Assembly: GCA_035606945.1 (NCBI GenBank)
Contig: DATNDR010000050.1
Coordinates: forward strand, 1-64,000
DNA: 64,000 nt
Direction of reading: 5' to 3'
DNA from: GCA-003244245 sp035606945
Lineage (GTDB): Bacteria; Actinomycetota; Actinomycetes; Mycobacteriales; Pseudonocardiaceae
A model generated the notes under the pieces. It ran no database searches, was not told where the DNA came from, and saw only the letters and a list, made by a program, of their open reading frames with translations. Both the position numbers and the translations under genes were made by a program. Positions 8,999 to 15,939 of the stretch are shown one piece after another. How positions within the stretch are numbered: the first letter of the stretch is position 1; each line of letters opens with the position of its first letter.

Positions 8999-9793
8999 AT
9001 GGTGGTGGAGGGGTGGCCTGGGTTGAGCCGCAACGGGGGGGACGACGAGCATCCTCGGGAGAGGCAGCGCGGTCCGGTGGTGCTGCGGCGGGAGCGCCGT
9101 TACGAGGCGACCACCACCGATCAGCGACTGCTCGACTCGCGCGGACCCAGCGATTGGGTGCATACCGACCCGTGGCGGGTGCTGCGGATCCAGGCGGAGT
9201 TCGTGGAGGGCTTCGGAGCGCTGGCCGAATTGCCGCATGCGGTCACCGTGTTCGGCTCGGCCCGCACCCCGCGGGACCACCCGGAGTACGCCACCGGTCG
9301 CGCGCTGGGCGCCGCGCTCGCCGACGCCGGCTTCGCCGTGATCACCGGTGGGGGACCGGGCAGCATGGAGGCGGTCAACCGCGGAGCCTCTGAGGCGGGC
9401 GGTCTGTCCGTCGGCCTGGGCATCGAGCTGCCCTTCGAACAGGGGCTCAATCCCTGGGTCGATCTCGGCATCAATTTCCGGTACTTCTTCACCCGCAAGA
9501 CGATGTTCATCAAATACGCCCAGGCATTCGTCTGCCTTCCCGGCGGATTCGGCACCCTGGACGAGCTGTTCGAGGCGCTGACCCTGGTGCAGAACAAGAA
9601 GGTCACCAAATTCCCCGTCGTCCTGTTCGGCCAAGATTACTGGGGCGGTCTCTACCAGTGGCTGGCCGACACTGTCACCGCGCAGGGCAAGCTCCGCGAG
9701 GCTGAGCTTGCGCTGGTGCACGTCACCGACGAGATCGACGAGGTGGTCCGGCTGGTTGGCGCGTCTTATCAGGCTTGGCAGGACACCCATTGA
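8999..9793 (+). CDS. LOG family protein (TIGR00730, phosphoribohydrolase fold)
   Basis: 264-residue Rossmann-like LOG family protein. Key motifs are VFGSARTPRDHP, the ITGGGPGSMEAVNRGA block, and the catalytic PGGFGTLDELFEAL (PGGxGTxxE). Members hydrolyse cytokinin riboside 5'-monophosphate or related nucleotides to free base and ribose phosphate. Many bacterial members have unclear physiological substrates. It is placed between dapE and folP2, as Rv1205 is in M. tuberculosis. The N-terminal 35 residues are variable, polar and not conserved, so the start (ATG 8999) is less certain than the family call. Confidence 0.85.
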   Translation: MVVEGWPGLSRNGGDDEHPRERQRGPVVLRRERRYEATTTDQRLLDSRGPSDWVHTDPWRVLRIQAEFVEGFGALAELPHAVTVFGSARTPRDHPEYATGRALGAALADAGFAVITGGGPGSMEAVNRGASEAGGLSVGLGIELPFEQGLNPWVDLGINFRYFFTRKTMFIKYAQAFVCLPGGFGTLDELFEALTLVQNKKVTKFPVVLFGQDYWGGLYQWLADTVTAQGKLREAELALVHVTDEIDEVVRLVGASYQAWQDTH

Positions 9794-9802
9794 GCGTGCC
9801 GG

Positions 9803-10690
9803 ATGCTCTCCGCTAGCCCTGATGTGCCCATAGTCCGGTTCGGAACCCGCACGCTGCCCGTCGACCGGGCCTCGGTGATGGCCATCGTCAACCGGACCCC
9901 GGACTCGTTCTACGACCGTGGTGCCACCTATTCCGACCAGGCCGCGATGACCGCCGTGGACCGCGCTGTGGAGGAAGGCGCCGACATCGTGGACATCGGT
10001 GGGGTCAAGGCCGGTCCCGGCGACGACGTCGGGGTGGTCGAGGAGACGCGCCGTGTCGTGCCTTTCGTGGGCGCCGTCCGGCAGCGCCATCCTGACCTTT
10101 TGATCAGCGTTGACACCTGGCGCCATGAGGTGGCCCGATCAGCGGTGCAGGCCGGTGCGGACATCATCAACGACACCTGGGCGGGTGCTGATCCCAAGCT
10201 CGCCGAGGTCGCCGCCGAGTATCGATGCGGCATGGTGTGCTCGCACACCGGAGGTGCCCCCCCGCGCACCCGGCCGCACCGGGTGCGCTACGCCGACGTG
10301 GTCCGTGATGTCATCGATGACCTCACCGCTCAAGCGGGCGAGCTCGTCCGGCTGGGAGTGCCCAGGGAGGGCATTCTCATCGACCCCACCCATGACTTCG
10401 GCAAGAACACCTGGCACGGGCTGGAGTTGCTGCGCCGCTGCGACGAACTGGTCGCCACCGGCTGGCCGGTGTTGATGGCGCTGTCCAACAAGGACTTCAT
10501 CGGGGAGACCCTCGGCGTCGGGGTCGACGATCGGGTCGACGGCACCCTGGCGGCCACCGCGATCGCCGCCTGGGCCAACGTTCGGGTGTTCCGCGCCCAC
10601 CAGGTACGCCAAACCCGCCACGTGCTGGAGATGGTGGCCTCGATCGCCGGCACCCGTCCACCGGCCCGCGCCGTCCGGGGCCTGGCATGA
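9803..10690 (+). CDS. folP2: Dihydropteroate synthase-like protein (FolP2 type)
   Basis: TIM-barrel protein of the DHPS family, 295 residues. It has SVMAIVNRTPDSFYDRG near the N-terminus, LISVDTW, and an INDTWAG block. The loop that in true DHPS reads GGESTRPG is here DIGGVKAGPGDD, so the pterin/sulfonamide loop is altered as in the FolP2 paralogue of mycobacteria (Rv1207), which does not behave as a normal DHPS. A catalytic role in folate synthesis is therefore doubtful. ATG 9803 is used; GTG 9824 is an in-frame alternative closer to the conserved part. The stop overlaps the gpgS start (ATGA), and the gpgS linkage is conserved. Confidence 0.82.
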   Translation: MLSASPDVPIVRFGTRTLPVDRASVMAIVNRTPDSFYDRGATYSDQAAMTAVDRAVEEGADIVDIGGVKAGPGDDVGVVEETRRVVPFVGAVRQRHPDLLISVDTWRHEVARSAVQAGADIINDTWAGADPKLAEVAAEYRCGMVCSHTGGAPPRTRPHRVRYADVVRDVIDDLTAQAGELVRLGVPREGILIDPTHDFGKNTWHGLELLRRCDELVATGWPVLMALSNKDFIGETLGVGVDDRVDGTLAATAIAAWANVRVFRAHQVRQTRHVLEMVASIAGTRPPARAVRGLA

Positions 10691-11646
10691 CGGGCGCGGC
10701 GCTGCTGCCGCAGACCCGGCGGTGGTTCAGCGAGGCCACTGTGCAACGCGCGCCGTGGACCGCCGAGCAGCTCGTCGCGGCCAAGCACGGCCGGACGGTC
10801 AGCGTGGTGCTGCCCGCGCTGAATGAGCAGGCGACAGTGGGCGCGCTGGTGGATGCCTTGCGACCGCTGGTCGGGGGGCTGATCGATGAGCTGGTGGTGA
10901 TGGATTCGGGTAGCACCGACTGCACCGCCGAGCTGGCCCGCGAAGCCGGCGCTCGAGTGGTGCAGCGCACCGATGTGCTACCCGAACTGGCGCCGTGGCC
11001 GGGCAAGGGCGAGGTGCTCTGGCGTTCGCTGGCCGCCACCGCGGGCGATGTGCTGGTCTTCATCGACTCCGATCTGATCGACTTCGACGCCGGGTTCGTG
11101 CCCGCGCTGCTCGGGCCGGTGCTGTTGCAGCGGCGGAGCAAGCGGGTTGCGCTGGTGAAGGGTTTCTACCGGCGTCCGCTGCGGATCGAGAGCGCAGAGC
11201 TGGGTAATGGCGGTGGCCGGGTCACCGAGCTGCTGGCCAGGCCGTTGCTCAACGCGCTGCGCCCCGAACTGGCCGGGGTGATACAGCCACTGGGCGGCGA
11301 ATACGCGGCGACCCGGGAGTTTCTCGAGGCGGTGCCCTTCGCCGCCGGATACGGCGTGGAGATCGGGTTGTTACTCGACGCGCACACCCGTTACGGGCTC
11401 GACGGGCTCGCCCAGGTCAATCTCGGGGTGCGCAAGCACCGAAACCGTTCCCTGCTCGAGCTCGGCCTGATGTCCCGGCAGATCCTCGGAGCTGCCCTGC
11501 CGCGCTGCGGCGTTGCGGAGGTCGCCGGTTCGGCAGGCATCACCCAGTTCGTGCAACTCGGTGCCCGCTTCCTGCCCACCGAGAGCGACGTGCTGGTGGC
11601 CGACCGGCCCCCGATGCGTGACGTGCTCGCCGCACGCTCCGCCTGA
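10687..11646 (+). CDS. gpgS: Glucosyl-3-phosphoglycerate synthase (GpgS)
   Basis: GT81-type retaining glycosyltransferase that joins glucose from a nucleotide donor to 3-phosphoglycerate. This is the first step of glucosylglycerate and, in mycobacteria, methylglucose lipopolysaccharide synthesis. Visible motifs are VVLPALNEQATVG, the donor-binding DSGSTDCTAELA, and the metal-binding FIDSDLIDFD. RRSKRVALVKGFYRRPL and QPLGGEYAATREFLE follow. 319 residues, normal length. Start overlaps the folP2 stop. Gene order is the same as Rv1207-Rv1208. Confidence 0.92.
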   Translation: MTGAALLPQTRRWFSEATVQRAPWTAEQLVAAKHGRTVSVVLPALNEQATVGALVDALRPLVGGLIDELVVMDSGSTDCTAELAREAGARVVQRTDVLPELAPWPGKGEVLWRSLAATAGDVLVFIDSDLIDFDAGFVPALLGPVLLQRRSKRVALVKGFYRRPLRIESAELGNGGGRVTELLARPLLNALRPELAGVIQPLGGEYAATREFLEAVPFAAGYGVEIGLLLDAHTRYGLDGLAQVNLGVRKHRNRSLLELGLMSRQILGAALPRCGVAEVAGSAGITQFVQLGARFLPTESDVLVADRPPMRDVLAARSA

Positions 11647-11681
11647 GTTGGGGGTTGGCCGTCCTTGAAGAGCCCCCAACT
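11646..11681 (+). terminator. 9-bp perfect stem-loop after gpgS
   Basis: AGTTGGGGG (11646-11654) pairs perfectly with CCCCCAACT (11673-11681) over an 18-base loop, beginning at the gpgS stop. There is no T-run, which is common for actinomycete terminators. It also argues that the next gene starts at 11697 and not at the upstream TTG 11655, which lies just inside the loop. Confidence 0.5.
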
Positions 11682-11696
11682 GCCACGATCGGACGG

Positions 11697-11987
11697 GTGG
11701 GAACCGTGCTGATCTACCTCATCGTGGCGGTGGTGGTGGCTGCGGTGGTGTTCCTCATCGCCGCGCTGGTCTTCGGTCGGGGCGAAGAGCTCGCCGCGCT
11801 GCCGCCCGATGCGACCCCGACCTGGCTGCCGGACGGTCCGATCGCCGGCGATGATGTGCGGGCCATCCGGTTCTCCCAAGTGCTGCGCGGGTACCGGATG
11901 TCCGAGGTGGACTGGACGCTGCAGCGGGCCGCCGATGAGCTCGACGCGCTGCGCGCTCGGGTGGCCGAACTGGAGGCGCGGCGATGA
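11697..11987 (+). CDS. Single-span membrane protein with DivIVA-type domain
   Basis: 96-residue protein with one N-terminal membrane segment (LIYLIVAVVVAAVVFLIAAL, residues 5-24). A short C-terminal region follows with the DivIVA-domain signature FSQVLRGYRMSEVDWTL and a helical tail rich in Glu, Arg and Ala. It matches the Rv1209 position and type. DivIVA domains recognise curved membranes or polar scaffolds; a role in envelope growth is inferred from that only. GTG 11697 chosen; the stop overlaps the next start (ATGA). Confidence 0.75.
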   Translation: MGTVLIYLIVAVVVAAVVFLIAALVFGRGEELAALPPDATPTWLPDGPIAGDDVRAIRFSQVLRGYRMSEVDWTLQRAADELDALRARVAELEARR

Positions 11988-12436
11988 CACCGATCAACCT
12001 GACCGAGCGGGTCGATGTCGACGCACCGCCGGAGACGGTGTTCTCGGCCGCCACAGATTGGGACCGCCAGCACGAATGGATGCTGGGCACCACCGTGCGA
12101 GTCTGCCACGGCGACGGCCACTCGATCGGTTCCGAGGTGAAAGCCGTCACCGGAATAGCCGGAATCGGGGTCGCCGACCGCATGCAGATCACCGTCTGGG
12201 ATGCACCGTCGCGATGCGAGATGCGGCACCTCGGGCGGGTGGTGCGCGGCATCGGGATCTTCGCGGTACGGCCGCGCGGCCGCGATGCCGCCATCTTCGA
12301 GTGGACCGAGCGGCTGGAGCTGCCGCTGGGGACGCTGGGCGAATGGGGTTGGCCGCTGATTCGTCCGTTGTTCGGCTGGGGCCTGCGGTTGTCGCTCGAT
12401 CGCTTCGCCGCGTTCTGCCGCACCTACCGCAGATGA
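11984..12436 (+). CDS. SRPBCC family protein
   Basis: 150-residue START/Bet v1-like (SRPBCC) fold protein. The N-terminus INLTERVDVDAPPETVFSAA is the typical first strand plus helix, and the C-terminal helix is LRLSLDRFAAFCRTYRR. Proteins of this fold bind hydrophobic ligands or aromatic polyketides. The ligand is unknown. It is coupled by ATGA overlaps to both neighbours, so it forms an operon with the DivIVA-like gene and tag. Confidence 0.75.
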   Translation: MTPINLTERVDVDAPPETVFSAATDWDRQHEWMLGTTVRVCHGDGHSIGSEVKAVTGIAGIGVADRMQITVWDAPSRCEMRHLGRVVRGIGIFAVRPRGRDAAIFEWTERLELPLGTLGEWGWPLIRPLFGWGLRLSLDRFAAFCRTYRR

Positions 12437-13032
12437 GCCCAGGCATCGGTCCCTCGACCGGCACACTGGCCGGCGCGGACGGCCGCCTGCGCTGCCCCTG
12501 GGCCGGGGTGGCCGCGGACTATTGCGCCTACCACGACAACGAATGGGGAGTCCCGGTCCATGGCGAGGTTGCCCTGTTCGAACGCCTCAGCCTGGAAGCG
12601 TTCCAATCGGGCCTGTCCTGGCTGACGATCCTGCGCAAGCGCGATGCCTTCCGCCGCGCCTTCGCGGGCTTTCGCCCGGTTACCGTCGCGGCGTTCACCG
12701 AAGAGGACATAGCACGCCTGCTCGCCGACCCGGGCATCGTCCGCAACCGAGCCAAGATCGAAGCAACTGTGCGTAACGCCCGGGCAGTCACCGAGCTCGG
12801 CGAGGATCTCGACCGCCTGCTGTGGTCCTACGCGCCCGACCCTGCCGGGCACCGCGCACCGCGCAGCATGGCGGAGCTGGCGACCCGCACTCCCGAATCC
12901 GAGGCGATGGCCGGCATGTTGCGGCGCCGGGGCTTCACCTTCGTCGGTCCGGTCACCTGCCATGCCCTTATGCAGGCCACCGGAATGGTCGACGACCACC
13001 TCGTCGGCTGCTTTCGCCGCGACGCCTGGTGA
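12433..13032 (+). CDS. tag: DNA-3-methyladenine glycosylase I
   Basis: Base-excision repair glycosylase removing 3-methyladenine. The N-terminus has RCPWAGV then YCAYHDNEWGVPVHG, and the zinc-binding C-terminal block is VTCHALMQATGMVDDHLVGC, with Cys and His ligands as in the Tag family. YHDNEWG and the SWLTILRKRDAFRRAF helix form the base-binding pocket. 199 residues, normal. ATG 12433 overlaps the SRPBCC stop. M. tuberculosis Rv1210 occupies the same place. Confidence 0.92.
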   Translation: MSPGIGPSTGTLAGADGRLRCPWAGVAADYCAYHDNEWGVPVHGEVALFERLSLEAFQSGLSWLTILRKRDAFRRAFAGFRPVTVAAFTEEDIARLLADPGIVRNRAKIEATVRNARAVTELGEDLDRLLWSYAPDPAGHRAPRSMAELATRTPESEAMAGMLRRRGFTFVGPVTCHALMQATGMVDDHLVGCFRRDAW

Positions 13033-13187
13033 GCGACCGCGACCGCGGTCCTAGGTGGACGGTGCAAAGCGCGGCGAGTGCGGGATCATGGTTGCGTGTC
13101 GAGGGCCAGAGCCGATAGGGGAGAATGCAGGGGGTCACCGGTGTCGCGTGGCCACCCGCGGTGACGAATGCACGGAGGGAGCACGCT

Positions 13188-13355
13188 ATGGCGGCCATGA
13201 AGCCCCGGACCGGCGACGGTCCCCTCGAGGTGACGAAGGAGGGACGGGGCATCGTGATGCGCGTCCCACTTGAAGGCGGTGGGCGGCTTGTCGTCGAGAT
13301 GTCGGCGGACGAGGCCGGCGAACTCGGCGAGGCCTTGCGGGCCGTTGTGGAGTGA
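13188..13355 (+). CDS. DUF3117 protein
   Basis: 55-residue DUF3117 protein, one of the most conserved small proteins of actinobacteria (Rv1211 in M. tuberculosis). Nearly all of the family consensus is visible: MKPRTGDGPLEVTKEGRGI, then MRVPLEGGGRLVVEM. ATG 13188 has a GGAGG-like site upstream (13174-13179). Its biochemical role is unknown. It is the last gene in this order before the conserved block is interrupted by the inserted segment up to glgM. Confidence 0.88.
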   Translation: MAAMKPRTGDGPLEVTKEGRGIVMRVPLEGGGRLVVEMSADEAGELGEALRAVVE

Positions 13356-13447
13356 TGGCCCGGTGCAAGCATCCCTCGTCCCCGCGGCCCCGCTCGGCGC
13401 CTGAGGGCGCACCGGGGCCTCGTCACGAGTCGACCCGGAACGCGCCA

Positions 13448-14983
13448 GTGACACCGGACGTGCCGACCCCACTCGTTGAGGTACGGGTGCAGCAGCGGCA
13501 TGGTTGCGACATGCCCGATGTCGTGATGGTCGGGCAGTATCCTTCGGTGACCCAATCCCCCACAGTGACATTGGGTCCAGGTGCGGACCGGCTCGGCGTG
13601 GACGACAAGTGGCTGGACCAGTACCGGGTGACCGGCTCGGCGGGTTCGGTGCACCTGGTCCCCCAGGTAGCCCTAGCCGCCGCCCGCCCCGACCACGGCT
13701 GGCTGGTGGGCACCGGCGACGGCGCTGCGGCGCACTGGCGGGCGGCCGGTGCGGCGTTGGTCCGGGCCAGCGCAGCGCGGCTCGGCGGCCAGCCGGCCGA
13801 TGGCGATGCGCCACGCATGCTGCAAGTTCACCTGCCGCCCGGCACCACGGCTCAACAGGTGGCGTCGCTGACCCTTGGCTGCGTGGTGGGCTCGCACTGT
13901 TATCGGGTCAGCAGCGAACCAACGCCACCCCGGCGCATCGACATCGTCACACTCATCGCGCCACCCGGTGAGCGCTGGGAACCACTTGCCGAGGCGGTCT
14001 CCCGGGCGCAACTGCTCGGCCAAGCCACCGGGCTGGCCCGCGACCTTGCCAACGCTCCGAGCGGGCAGAAGGACCCCGCCTGGCTGACCGGCACCGCCGC
14101 CCGCTTGGCCGCCACCGTGCCCGGTCTGCGGGCAACCGTGCGTGACGAGCGTTGGCTGGCCCAGCATGGCTTCGGAGGAGTGCTGGCGGTCGGTGGTGGC
14201 TCGGCACGCCCACCGCGGTTGCTCGAACTGGCCTGGCAGCCGGCCGGCTACCGTGCTGAGCACCATCTGGTGCTGGTCGGCAAGGGCATCACATTCGACA
14301 CCGGGGGTATCTCGATCAAGCCGGCTGACGGCATGCACCTGATGCGCACCGACATGTCCGGCGGCGCGGCGGTGATCGCCGCGTTACTGGCCGTCGGGCA
14401 GCTGAAGTTGCCGCTGCGGGTGACCGGACTGGTGCCCTGCGCGGAGAACCACGTGTCCGGGTCGGCGTATCGCCCGGGTGACGTCGTGCGCCAGGTGGGT
14501 GGCACCACCACCGAGGTCACCAACACCGATGCCGAGGGCCGTTTGGTGCTCGCCGATGCGCTGGCCTACGCGGTGGCCACGCTCGCGCCCACCACGCTGG
14601 TCGACGTTGCGACGCTGACCGGGGCGATGAAGGTGTCGCTGGGTCTGCGCACCGGCGGGTTGTTCGCCACCGACCTACCGCTCGCCGAACGCATGCGAAC
14701 AGCTGGTGAGGCAGCCGGAGAGGCCTGGTGGCGGATGCCGCTGAGCGACGCGCACGCCGACGACGTCCGCTCCGACGTCGCTGATGTGCGGCAGTGCCCG
14801 CCCGGACCAGGGGGTATCACCGCGGCGTTGTTCCTGCGCGAGTTCACCGCGGGGCTGCCCTGGGCGCACCTGGACATCGCCGGGCCGGCCCGCGCTGAGC
14901 ACAGCTATGACGAGGTCAATCCGGGCGGTACCGGATTCGCTACCCGGACCCTGATCGAATTGGCCTGCTCGTTCACCAGCTAG
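13448..14983 (+). CDS. pepA: Leucyl aminopeptidase (M17 family)
   Basis: Dinuclear-metal aminopeptidase of family M17, cytoplasmic, releasing N-terminal residues from peptides. The metal-binding and catalytic blocks are LVGKGITFDTGGISIKP, MRTDMSGGAAV, and the signature NTDAEGRLVLADAL. 511 residues. GTG 13448 is preferred. The open frame reaches 13352 inside the DUF3117 stop region, but the extra 32 residues are low-complexity Arg/Pro/Ser. It is the first gene of the segment inserted between the DUF3117 gene and glgM. Confidence 0.9.
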   Translation: MTPDVPTPLVEVRVQQRHGCDMPDVVMVGQYPSVTQSPTVTLGPGADRLGVDDKWLDQYRVTGSAGSVHLVPQVALAAARPDHGWLVGTGDGAAAHWRAAGAALVRASAARLGGQPADGDAPRMLQVHLPPGTTAQQVASLTLGCVVGSHCYRVSSEPTPPRRIDIVTLIAPPGERWEPLAEAVSRAQLLGQATGLARDLANAPSGQKDPAWLTGTAARLAATVPGLRATVRDERWLAQHGFGGVLAVGGGSARPPRLLELAWQPAGYRAEHHLVLVGKGITFDTGGISIKPADGMHLMRTDMSGGAAVIAALLAVGQLKLPLRVTGLVPCAENHVSGSAYRPGDVVRQVGGTTTEVTNTDAEGRLVLADALAYAVATLAPTTLVDVATLTGAMKVSLGLRTGGLFATDLPLAERMRTAGEAAGEAWWRMPLSDAHADDVRSDVADVRQCPPGPGGITAALFLREFTAGLPWAHLDIAGPARAEHSYDEVNPGGTGFATRTLIELACSFTS

Positions 14984-14994
14984 GCTCCGCGCCG

Positions 14995-15939
14995 ATGGCC
15001 ACTTCACCAGCCGGCGCCGGCCGGGTCGTGATCACCGGGGGTGCCGGCTTCGTCGGTCGTGCCGCCGTTTCCGCCTTCGCCGGCCGGGGCCACCCGGTCA
15101 CCGTGATCGACCGCATCCCGCATCCGGATCCGGGAGTGCGCAGCGTGCTAGGTGAGCTGACCGATCCCGCGATCGTCACCGATGCGTTCAGCGCTGGGGA
15201 GGTGGCGGGTGTCGTGCACCTGGCCGCCCTCACGTCGGTGCTGCGGTCGGTGCACGATCCAGTGGCCACCTATCAGACGAACGTGGCGGTCACTCAAGAT
15301 CTTCTGGAAGGGTGCCGGCAGGCCGGCGTCGAGCGGTTCATCCTGGCCTCCACCAATGCGGTAGTGGGAGACGTCGGCTACGCCACCATGGACGAAGCCG
15401 CACCGCTGCAACCGTTGACGCCCTACGGCGCCACCAAGGCAGCTGCCGAGATGCTGCTGCGCGGCTATGCGGGCGTCTGCGGCATGGCCACCTGCGCGCT
15501 GCGGTTCACCAACATCTACGGCCCGGGAATGCAGCACAAGGACAGCTTCGTGCCGCGGATGATGCGCGCGGCGCTATCCGACGGCGGGGTGCAGATTTAC
15601 GGCGACGGGCTGCAGCGGCGCGATCTCGTGTACCTCGATGACGTCGTGGCGGCCGTGCTCGCAGCATGGGACCGCCGGTTTACCGGTACCGCGATCATCG
15701 GCTCGGGCGCCTCGGTGACCGTACTCGAACTGCTCGACACGGTCCGTAAGGTCACCGGCTGCCCGCTGCCTGCCGAGCACGTCGCCCCCAAACCCGGTGA
15801 GATGCCGGCGGTGATCGTCGACATCAGCCGGGCCCGCGAGCAACTGGGCTACCGGCCATCGGTGTCGTTGGTCGACGGGCTGGCCACGGTGTGGCGGGAC
15901 TTCCGCGAGTCCCCTGGTCCGGCTGGTCCGGACCGGTGA
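14995..15939 (+). CDS. NAD-dependent nucleotide-sugar epimerase/dehydratase
   Basis: Extended short-chain dehydrogenase of the nucleotide-sugar epimerase/dehydratase class, 314 residues. The NAD-binding glycine motif is VVITGGAGFVGRAAV and the catalytic Tyr-Lys pair is in PYGATKAAAEM. FTNIYGPGM and GDGLQRRDLVYLDDVV are substrate-binding blocks typical of UDP-glucose 4-epimerase relatives. The exact sugar is not determinable. GTGA overlap with the following membrane glycosyltransferase indicates shared expression and a common pathway. Confidence 0.85.
   Translation: MATSPAGAGRVVITGGAGFVGRAAVSAFAGRGHPVTVIDRIPHPDPGVRSVLGELTDPAIVTDAFSAGEVAGVVHLAALTSVLRSVHDPVATYQTNVAVTQDLLEGCRQAGVERFILASTNAVVGDVGYATMDEAAPLQPLTPYGATKAAAEMLLRGYAGVCGMATCALRFTNIYGPGMQHKDSFVPRMMRAALSDGGVQIYGDGLQRRDLVYLDDVVAAVLAAWDRRFTGTAIIGSGASVTVLELLDTVRKVTGCPLPAEHVAPKPGEMPAVIVDISRAREQLGYRPSVSLVDGLATVWRDFRESPGPAGPDR

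Noticed and set aside
8666..10126. 486-codon open frame on the minus strand
   Set aside because: Opposite dapE, LOG and folP2. It runs through the family A repeat and has no domain features.
13035..13050. Small hairpin GACCGC-GACC-GCGGTC after tag
   Set aside because: Only 6 bp with no T-run, at a level expected by chance in this GC content.
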